A stretch of DNA of 33,933 bases, taken from positions 1 to 33,933 of the forward strand of contig DAIAOV010000024.1 in NCBI GenBank assembly GCA_027437055.1, given 5' to 3'. Position numbers and translations under genes: made by a program. Below the pieces are notes generated by a model, which worked only from the letters and a program-made list of their open reading frames with translations, ran no database searches and was not told the origin of the DNA. Source of the DNA: Legionella sp. GTDB lineage: Bacteria; Pseudomonadota; Gammaproteobacteria; Legionellales; Legionellaceae. Positions within the stretch are counted from its first letter, which is position 1. The number at the start of each line of letters is the position of its first letter. Shown here in pieces: positions 28,363 to 33,933 of this stretch.

Positions 28363-30231
28363 ATGATGAAAAAAATAATTTTATTTTTAAGAAAACTTTA
28401 CTGCATATTACCCGTTATTTTATATGATGTAGCAGCAATTCCTCTTTCTTGGTATGGGGCTTATTGGTTGCGTTATAATATGCATCCTTATCCTAATATT
28501 TTAAATTCAACCCACTCTCTCATTGCTCTGGTTTCACTAAGTATTGTGCAGATCAGTTGTTATTATTATTTTAAAACGTATAGAGGACTCTGGCGGTTTT
28601 TTTCACTAGATGATGTTCTGCGTATTTTAAAGGCCTCTATTGGTGCTGTGGTTTTGGTGATTCCTGTATTTTATTTAACTTCATTATTACACCATCTTCC
28701 CCGCTCAGTTTTTCCCTTATATTGCATGATCCTTGCTACACTACTTTGTGGAGGGCGTTTAGTATGTCGCTTACATTGGGATAAGCGTAGTAGAGATACC
28801 AAAGAAATTGATACGAAACGAGTTCTCATTGTTGGCGCAGGCCAGGCCGGAGAAGGGTTAGCTCGTGACTTGAAACGAGGCAGTCCTTATAAGTTGATAG
28901 GATTTGTCGATGATAGTATCAGTAAGACCGGTTTAGAGGTTCATGGGATTAGAGTATTAGGCAGTACACGTCAGATTGTTGAGTTTGTTAATCGTTATTC
29001 TGTTGATCTCATTTTTATTGCTATACCATCTGCCCGCTCTTCAACTATGCGACGAATTGTGACTCATTGTGAGGCCAGTAAAGTACCATTTAGAACCTTG
29101 CCTAGTATTTCAGCTTTAGCTGCCGGAAGGGTGGAGGTTAATGCGCTACGACCTGTAAACATAGAAGATTTGTTGGGTAGAGATCAGGTCAGTTTGCAAT
29201 GGGATAAAATAGCAGCAAGTGTTTTTGGTAAAAGAATTCTTGTTACAGGAGGTGGCGGTTCTATAGGCTCCGAATTATGCAGACAGGTTTTAGCACTTAA
29301 GCCGGCTGCTTTAACTATAGTGGAAAACAGCGAATTTAATCTCTATAAAATAGAACAAGAACTTAAAGAGCATTTTCCAGGAATACCTATAACACCTGCA
29401 CTAGTGAGTGTTACTGATGAAATAGCAATGAATCACGTTTTTGCTCATTTCCAACCAGAAATAGTATTCCATGCCGCGGCCTATAAACATGTACCCATGT
29501 TGCAAGATCAGATACGCGTTGCTGTATATAATAATGTATTGGGTACTCAGACAGTTGCTAAAGCGAGTGTGGGACACGGAGTGGAAAAATTTATTTTAAT
29601 TTCCACTGATAAGGCCGTGAATCCAACCAATATTATGGGCACTACCAAACGAGTAGCGGAAATTTATTGTCAGAATTTAAATGGTAAAGTAGATACTCAG
29701 TTTATTACTGTTCGATTTGGTAATGTTCTTGGTTCAGCAGGCAGTGTTGTTCCTTTATTTCAAAAGCAATTACAGGCTGGCGGTCCTCTAACGGTAACGC
29801 ATCCTGACATGCAACGCTATTTTATGACCATTCCTGAAGCCTGCCAATTAATATTACAAGCTATGATTAATGGTCGTGGCGGTGAAATTTTTGTATTGGA
29901 TATGGGGGAACCCGTAAAAATAAGCTATTTAGCGGAACAAATGATACGCTTGGCAGGAAAAGAACCAGGAAAAGATATTCTTATAGAATATACAGGCCTA
30001 CGCCCAGGTGAAAAATTGTATGAAGAATTGTTTCATGAATCAGAGCAATTAGCGCCTACAGAGCATGAAAAATTATTCAAAGCTAAAGTTCGTGAGTTAG
30101 AGTGGAATGAATTAACCCAAACTATGAGGTTGTTAAATAGAGCTTGCTCTGAGTATCAAGAAAATGAGTTGTTAGTTTTATTAAGAAGTCTGGTTCCTGA
30201 GTTTCAAGAGAATGAGTCTGTAACGGTTTGA
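28363..30231 (+). CDS. WbpM/CapD/FlaA1-type membrane nucleotide-sugar 4,6-dehydratase
   Basis: A 622-residue polysaccharide-biosynthesis protein that probably dehydrates UDP-GlcNAc or a similar UDP-sugar, the first step to deoxy-amino sugars of O-antigen or capsule. Four membrane helices fill residues 1-130. A first Rossmann domain starts at VLIVGAGQAGEG (154-165). The catalytic extended SDR domain starts at ILVTGGGGSIGSEL (292-305). STDKAVNPTNIMGTTKR spans 414-430, where the usual catalytic Y is replaced by M425 and K429 is kept, as in the large S-M-K dehydratases. RFGNVLGSAGSVVPLF and LRPGEKLYEEL are family signatures. It lies 70 bases after the GT-C gene in the same direction. It may act on the same surface glycan, but the enzyme chemistry does not require that. 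Confidence 0.93.
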   Translation: MMKKIILFLRKLYCILPVILYDVAAIPLSWYGAYWLRYNMHPYPNILNSTHSLIALVSLSIVQISCYYYFKTYRGLWRFFSLDDVLRILKASIGAVVLVIPVFYLTSLLHHLPRSVFPLYCMILATLLCGGRLVCRLHWDKRSRDTKEIDTKRVLIVGAGQAGEGLARDLKRGSPYKLIGFVDDSISKTGLEVHGIRVLGSTRQIVEFVNRYSVDLIFIAIPSARSSTMRRIVTHCEASKVPFRTLPSISALAAGRVEVNALRPVNIEDLLGRDQVSLQWDKIAASVFGKRILVTGGGGSIGSELCRQVLALKPAALTIVENSEFNLYKIEQELKEHFPGIPITPALVSVTDEIAMNHVFAHFQPEIVFHAAAYKHVPMLQDQIRVAVYNNVLGTQTVAKASVGHGVEKFILISTDKAVNPTNIMGTTKRVAEIYCQNLNGKVDTQFITVRFGNVLGSAGSVVPLFQKQLQAGGPLTVTHPDMQRYFMTIPEACQLILQAMINGRGGEIFVLDMGEPVKISYLAEQMIRLAGKEPGKDILIEYTGLRPGEKLYEELFHESEQLAPTEHEKLFKAKVRELEWNELTQTMRLLNRACSEYQENELLVLLRSLVPEFQENESVTV

Positions 30232-30272
30232 TAGAGTTTTTTTAGAAACTTGAGATTAAAAAGGCATAAATA

Positions 30273-30608
30273 ATGACAATAACCTACGATGATTTTGCAA
30301 AAGTAGAACTCCGTTCTGGAACTGTAGTTAAAGTGGAGCCATTTGAGCGAGCTAAAAAACCTGCGTACAAGGTTTGGGTGGACTTTGGTAACGACATTGG
30401 TATATTGCAAACATCTGCTCAAGTGACTGTGCATTACACGCCTGAGTCTTTAATTGGGCGCTCTGTAGTGGGGTGTGTGAATTTAGGTGAGAAGAATATT
30501 GCCGGGTTTATCTCCCAATTCTTATTGGTAGGTTTTTCTGATGAAAATGGAGCGATTTGCTTAGTGACTACTGAGCTTAAAGTACCTAACGGACAAAAGC
30601 TTCATTGA
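30273..30608 (+). CDS. csaA: CsaA-type tRNA-binding-domain protein
   Basis: A 111-residue protein consisting of a single EMAP/Trbp OB-fold (tRNA-binding domain), about the normal length of CsaA. The family has chaperone-like, export-related activity and binds tRNA. The recognisable stretches are FAKVELRSGTVVKVEPFERA, KPAYKVWVDFG, the central GCVNLGEKNIAGFISQFLLV, and the C-terminal VPNGQKLH. The start is ATG 30273, with an AT-rich upstream. It follows the dehydratase by 41 bases and may be co-transcribed, though a functional link is not evident. It converges on the binding protein at 30635. Confidence 0.92.
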   Translation: MTITYDDFAKVELRSGTVVKVEPFERAKKPAYKVWVDFGNDIGILQTSAQVTVHYTPESLIGRSVVGCVNLGEKNIAGFISQFLLVGFSDENGAICLVTTELKVPNGQKLH

Positions 30609-30634
30609 GGCTATCGTTGATTTCTATAAGACAG

Positions 30635-31363
30635 TTATTTCCCAAAATATTTTGTATAAATCTGCATATAAACGCCGTTATTTTCCAATTTAAGCAAGGC
30701 ATAATTGAGCCGTTCAATTAATGCTAGGTTTTCAGGGCGTGTTATAATGCCATAACAATTACCAAGAGAAATTTTATCACCAACCAGTTTAAAGTAATCA
30801 ACAGAGCTCTCACTGGAAGCCCTGTACTTGGCAGCAGAGGCTCTAAGAAGAACAACATCTACTTTACCATTAACCAATGCATGAATAAGTTCAGAAAATT
30901 TAGTATATTGTTTGATTTCACCATGTTCACTGAATTTTTCTCTAATCATTCGTAGAAATAATTCATCTTTCCAGGTTCCAAAACGCTTCCCCTTTGTATC
31001 GGCAATAGAATGAATAGGGCTATTGATGAGAGTTATTAATTGACCATAGCTATTGAGATAAGGAAGACTGAAAAGATATTTTGTCTGATTCTCATTATTA
31101 ATTGGAATTGTAGCCAAGGCTAAATCGAGTTTCCCTTCTCTGACTTTGGCTAATAATTGATCGTAAGAACCAGGACTATATTGGCATTGCGCGTTGATCT
31201 CTTTACAGATTGCATCCATCAATGCAACTTCAAAACCAAAGTAACGATTTTTACCAGCGAAAAGACTATAAGGTGGTGCATAAGCTTGTATACCAATCGT
31301 CAATGTTTCAGCATGAGAAATGGTGAGAAAAAATAATAGGGTTGAAATGGCTATTGATCGCAT
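30635..31363 (-). CDS. Periplasmic amino-acid-type solute-binding protein, orphan
   Basis: A 242-residue periplasmic binding protein of the SBP_bac_3 family (HisJ/ArtJ-like). The signal peptide ends near HAE (residue 19). The mature part has LTIGIQAYAPPYSL and FGFEVALMDAICKEI, the usual first-strand signature. The second signature, normally ITxxR...FSxPY, reads IPINNENQTKYLFSLPY, so an asparagine (N92) sits where the arginine that clamps the ligand carboxylate is expected. The ATG at 31372 directly follows AAAGG with no spacing, so ATG 31363 (nine bases away) is chosen. There is no permease or ATPase next to it. It could serve a remote transporter or bind a ligand other than a standard amino acid. 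Confidence 0.82.
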   Translation of the reverse strand: MRSIAISTLLFFLTISHAETLTIGIQAYAPPYSLFAGKNRYFGFEVALMDAICKEINAQCQYSPGSYDQLLAKVREGKLDLALATIPINNENQTKYLFSLPYLNSYGQLITLINSPIHSIADTKGKRFGTWKDELFLRMIREKFSEHGEIKQYTKFSELIHALVNGKVDVVLLRASAAKYRASSESSVDYFKLVGDKISLGNCYGIITRPENLALIERLNYALLKLENNGVYMQIYTKYFGK

Positions 31364-31562
31364 AGAGCTCATCCTTTAACTCTCTAATTCAACAATAGTT
31401 TAATTTGCTAACACTGTCAATTTGATGATTTATAGCTTAAATGTGCTTTTTTGGGGGAGCAACGCTCTGATTTTACTTATCACTGAGGCTGTGTTTCAAC
31501 GCCAAATGTACCAAATATAGCCTTTTCCTGAGAGCGATTAAACTCTTACATTGTCTTTAGTT

Positions 31563-31595
31563 GGATTACGCCTTTTTATCACTAAGGCGCAATCC
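31563..31595. terminator. Hairpin repeat downstream of the APC permease
   Basis: GGATTACGCC (31563-31572) pairs with GGCGCAATCC (31586-31595), 9 of 10 positions. It sits just past the stop of the minus-strand permease at 31611, so it probably terminates that transcript. The GGATTACGCC arm resembles a palindromic repeat widespread in gammaproteobacteria, which suggests it may also be a repeat unit. Confidence 0.5.
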
Positions 31596-31610
31596 TAATC
31601 CTTGCTAATT

Positions 31611-33074
31611 TCAAAGAGGGGGAAATAAATCCTGGAACTTGACTCTACTTTTCACATGTAATGCTTTACGTCTTTTCTTGGACAAATCAAATAATTTGTA
31701 GATGCCAATAGGAACTATAAAACTTACCATACCGAAACCAAAAGCTAATTTATAGGTTGGATCCTTATTTAGCACAAGGAATAGTAAAGCCACAAGCATT
31801 AGAAAAATGGCGATAATCCCGGTATAAGGGGAGTAGGGGGTGACATAGCGTAAATCTTTGGTCGTATAGCCGGCTTGATATAATCTGTTTCTAAAACTAA
31901 TTTGTGATGCACACAAAGAAATCCATGCTAAAGCGCCAGTAAACCCAGAGACTAAAAGTAAGGCTATATAGAGTTTGGTCTGGCCAAAAAAATACCCTAC
32001 ACCCAACAAAATCCAAACACCAATTAAAGTGGCAATTACTGCATTTTGCGGAATGGCGTTTTGGTTAAACTTAGCAAATATATGAGGTGCCATACCATCG
32101 CGAGCTAAAGCATTAAGCGAGCGCACTGTGCCATAAAATCCTGAGTTTGCGCAAGATAAAGTAGCCGTTAGAGTAACAAAGCTGGTTACGGCACCTGCCC
32201 ATTTTAAACCATAGAAATTAAGCGCATCAGCAAACACTGAATTAGATAAACCTGCTTTTTGCCAAGGGAATATTAAAACCAAGCAAAATACTGGAATAAT
32301 GTAGATAAACAGAATTCTAAGAGTCACATTACGAATGGCATGAGGGATCATACGGGCTGGGTTTTCTGATTCTCCTGCAGCAAGTCCAATGATTTCAGAA
32401 CCCTGATAATTAACCAGTAATAACACCATAGCTGTTAGCAGGGACATGGTGCCATTAGGAAGCAATCCTCCATCACCCAGAATATATTTGGTACCAATAA
32501 AGCCAGGAGGTTCACTACCGTTAAATAGGCCTAGGAAAATTAAAATAGCTAATACAACAAATACCATTAAAGCCACAATTTTAATCAAGGCCAACCAAAA
32601 CTCTATTTCTCCAAAGGTATCAACTTTAGCCAGATTAATATAGGTAATTAAAAAACCGAAACAAACAGCCCATAAATAGCCATTAATTCCAGTGAACATC
32701 TCCATAATAATGCCACCCGCAACACATTCCGCGGGAATATAAGCGACCCAACTAATCCAATAGGACCACCCAACACCGCAAGCAACGGCCGGAGAAATAA
32801 AATCGGATGTATAGGTAACAAAAGAACCAGAAATGGGGATAGCAACTGCTAATTCTCCCATACACAGCATGGTTAAATAAATAATTAATCCACCTAAAAT
32901 ATAAGCAATAAATACAGCAGGACCTACGAGATTGATTACCTCACCAGTCCCTAGAAAATAACCTGATCCAATAATGCCGCCTAAAGCAATTAGCTGAACA
33001 TGTCGATCTTTTAAACCTCGGCGGTAACCGCTATCCTTAATTGGTTTGGATATAGTTGGAATATTCTTTTTCAC
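31611..33074 (-). CDS. AAT-type APC amino acid permease
   Basis: A 487-residue inner-membrane permease of the APC superfamily, closer to the AAT branch (GabP/ProY/LysP-like) than the one at 2855. The first helix holds HVQLIALGGIIGSGYFLGTG, the next a conserved GELAVAIPISGSFVTY, and helix 4-5 contains GWSYWISWVAYIPAE. The loop GSEIIGLAAGESENPARMIP (about residue 226) is the AAT signature. Twelve helices fit the length. The start is GTG 33074 with only a weak GAGAG upstream. The substrate is not determined by the sequence alone. It is a single-gene unit with its own 383-base upstream gap. Confidence 0.9.
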   Translation of the reverse strand: MKKNIPTISKPIKDSGYRRGLKDRHVQLIALGGIIGSGYFLGTGEVINLVGPAVFIAYILGGLIIYLTMLCMGELAVAIPISGSFVTYTSDFISPAVACGVGWSYWISWVAYIPAECVAGGIIMEMFTGINGYLWAVCFGFLITYINLAKVDTFGEIEFWLALIKIVALMVFVVLAILIFLGLFNGSEPPGFIGTKYILGDGGLLPNGTMSLLTAMVLLLVNYQGSEIIGLAAGESENPARMIPHAIRNVTLRILFIYIIPVFCLVLIFPWQKAGLSNSVFADALNFYGLKWAGAVTSFVTLTATLSCANSGFYGTVRSLNALARDGMAPHIFAKFNQNAIPQNAVIATLIGVWILLGVGYFFGQTKLYIALLLVSGFTGALAWISLCASQISFRNRLYQAGYTTKDLRYVTPYSPYTGIIAIFLMLVALLFLVLNKDPTYKLAFGFGMVSFIVPIGIYKLFDLSKKRRKALHVKSRVKFQDLFPPL

Positions 33075-33420
33075 AGGCTGTTTAGTTCTCTCAAAAAAAT
33101 TAAAGTAGGTAATGTTATATTTATCTTAAAAAGATTAAAACCATTACACCCTAAAAAAAATCAGAAAATGACTTATCTATATGATTTATAGGAAGAATTA
33201 TTTTATTTTGTTATTAAGATAGATAACCAAAGTGTCCATTTTCGGTGTTTATAGCATAAAAATTATACTTTTAAAAGAAATAATTTAAATGCCTATTTTA
33301 TCAACAGCATAGAAATGACTTGATTAACTATTTTATTTAGACTTATTTCAACAAATTTTTTCTGTAGTAATAGATAGTTACTGACTTGTTTTAACCCACT
33401 AATTATTGCGAAATCTTATT
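33075..33420. other. AT-rich intergenic region upstream of the permease and tRNA
   Basis: This stretch is strongly AT-rich and must carry the promoter of the minus-strand permease; I cannot pick a convincing one among the many AT-rich boxes. No gene, repeat or hairpin longer than about 6 bp stands out. Confidence 0.5.
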
Positions 33421-33448
33421 TTGCAACTCCAAAAAACTACAGTATACT
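33421..33448 (+). promoter_or_regulatory. Promoter of tRNA-Thr
   Basis: TTGCAA (33421-33426) and TATACT (33443-33448) are separated by 16 bases, and the -10 box ends nine bases before the tRNA. This is a good sigma-70 arrangement for a tRNA with a very short leader. Confidence 0.65.
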
Positions 33449-33457
33449 TTTTCTCAA

Positions 33458-33530
33458 GCCGCTGTAGCTCAGTTGGTAGAGCAGTTGATTCGTAATCAAA
33501 AGGTCCGCAGTTCGATTCTGCGCAGCGGCA
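33458..33530 (+). tRNA. thrW: tRNA-Thr (anticodon CGU)
   Basis: 73 bases fold as a complete cloverleaf: acceptor GCCGCTG / CAGCGGC, D-arm GCTC-AGTTGGTA-GAGC, and an anticodon arm with loop TTCGTAA and anticodon CGT. The T-arm is CGCAG-TTCGATT-CTGCG with discriminator A. It closely resembles E. coli thrW. CCA is not encoded (TAG follows). No other tRNA lies beside it. Confidence 0.97.
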
Positions 33531-33933
33531 TAGTAAAATCAATGAGTTACGTAATTTATAAATTTGATTTTGTTTGCGTGTCGAATATGTGTCGAAATAT
33601 CAGAGACTTCTTAAAAATAAATTATGGTCTGGAATAAATTACAGGTATAACATTCATTTCTTTTGTAGCATGAATAAAGGAAGAAACAATCCATAATAAC
33701 TGAATGATATTTCCTTGTACTTTTTCTCTTTTTTTAATCTTTTGGAATTGACTTGTTATTTCAAATTTAGAAAGGAAAGAACAAACTAATATGCACTTTC
33801 TATAGAGGTGTGGATTTTTTTGGATATTGCTTAAATCATATTTAAGTGTTCCTCTATCACCTGACCTATCCCCCAAAAATAATGCCATGACATAGATGAG
33901 ATTTCCGATAAACTAAACCAAAAGGAGATCTCA
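33531..33933. other. Non-coding tail after the tRNA, possible integration-site flank
   Basis: The AT-rich remainder has no convincing gene. An 88-codon minus-strand ORF (33622-33888) has no Shine-Dalgarno and no family resemblance. GTGTCGAA occurs twice, at 33578-33585 and 33589-33596, exactly 11 bases apart, about one helical turn. Such repeats next to a tRNA 3' end recall arm-type sites of tyrosine recombinases, but no integrase is in the window. Confidence 0.4.
33921..33927 (+). promoter_or_regulatory. Ribosome-binding site of a gene starting beyond the window
   Basis: AAAGGAG, a strong Shine-Dalgarno, ends six bases before the right edge, so a plus-strand start codon is expected just outside. 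Inferred from the motif and its position only. Confidence 0.45.

Noticed and set aside
33622-33888. Minus-strand ORF of 88 codons
   Set aside because: There is no Shine-Dalgarno, no recognisable domain, and the surrounding DNA is AT-rich non-coding.

Overview
The window is a stretch of AT-rich gammaproteobacterial chromosome, most likely Legionella or a close relative. This is inferred from the low G+C, the Legionella-like secreted and membrane proteins of unknown function, and housekeeping proteins of gammaproteobacterial type (Mfd, LigA, DnaE). Species cannot be fixed from the sequence alone. I see no prophage, complete insertion sequence, CRISPR array or rRNA.

Layout, left to right. 1-2517 (-): N-terminal part of mfd, running off the left edge. 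2518-2854: intergenic DNA with one copy of a dispersed hairpin repeat. 2855-4411 (-): an APC-family permease, followed by a MITE-like palindrome. 4621-7963 (-): a tight three-gene operon of an exported alpha/beta-hydrolase-like protein, an exported DUF4785-like protein and RmuC. 8117-8521 (-): a small membrane protein of unknown function. 8760-10781 (+): ligA, followed by an inverted copy of the dispersed repeat. 11021-15395 (-): a complete tripartite drug-efflux operon (outer-membrane lipoprotein, EmrA-like adaptor, EmrB-like pump). 15396-15926: a long non-coding gap holding a GC-rich palindrome.

15927-20490 (+) is a peptide/nickel-type ABC importer: an unusual membrane-anchored binding protein and two permeases, with no ATPase gene. 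20612-24073 (+) is dnaE. It converges on 24212-25507 (-), an unrecognised membrane protein with an effector-like C-terminus. 25936-30231 (+) is a surface-glycan module: a UbiA-type polyprenyl-phosphate phosphoribosyltransferase, a GT-C membrane glycosyltransferase resembling arabinofuranosyltransferases, and a WbpM/CapD-type nucleotide-sugar dehydratase. Then come csaA (+), an orphan periplasmic binding protein (-), a second APC-family permease (-), and tRNA-Thr(CGU) with its promoter. The last 400 bases look non-coding but end in a Shine-Dalgarno sequence for a gene beyond the window.

The most interesting points are the possible polyprenyl-phospho-pentose glycosylation pathway, the 137-bp palindrome upstream of the ABC importer, the MITE-like element after rmuC, the membrane-anchored binding protein with an extended permease but no ATPase, and the exported hydrolase/DUF4785/RmuC operon.
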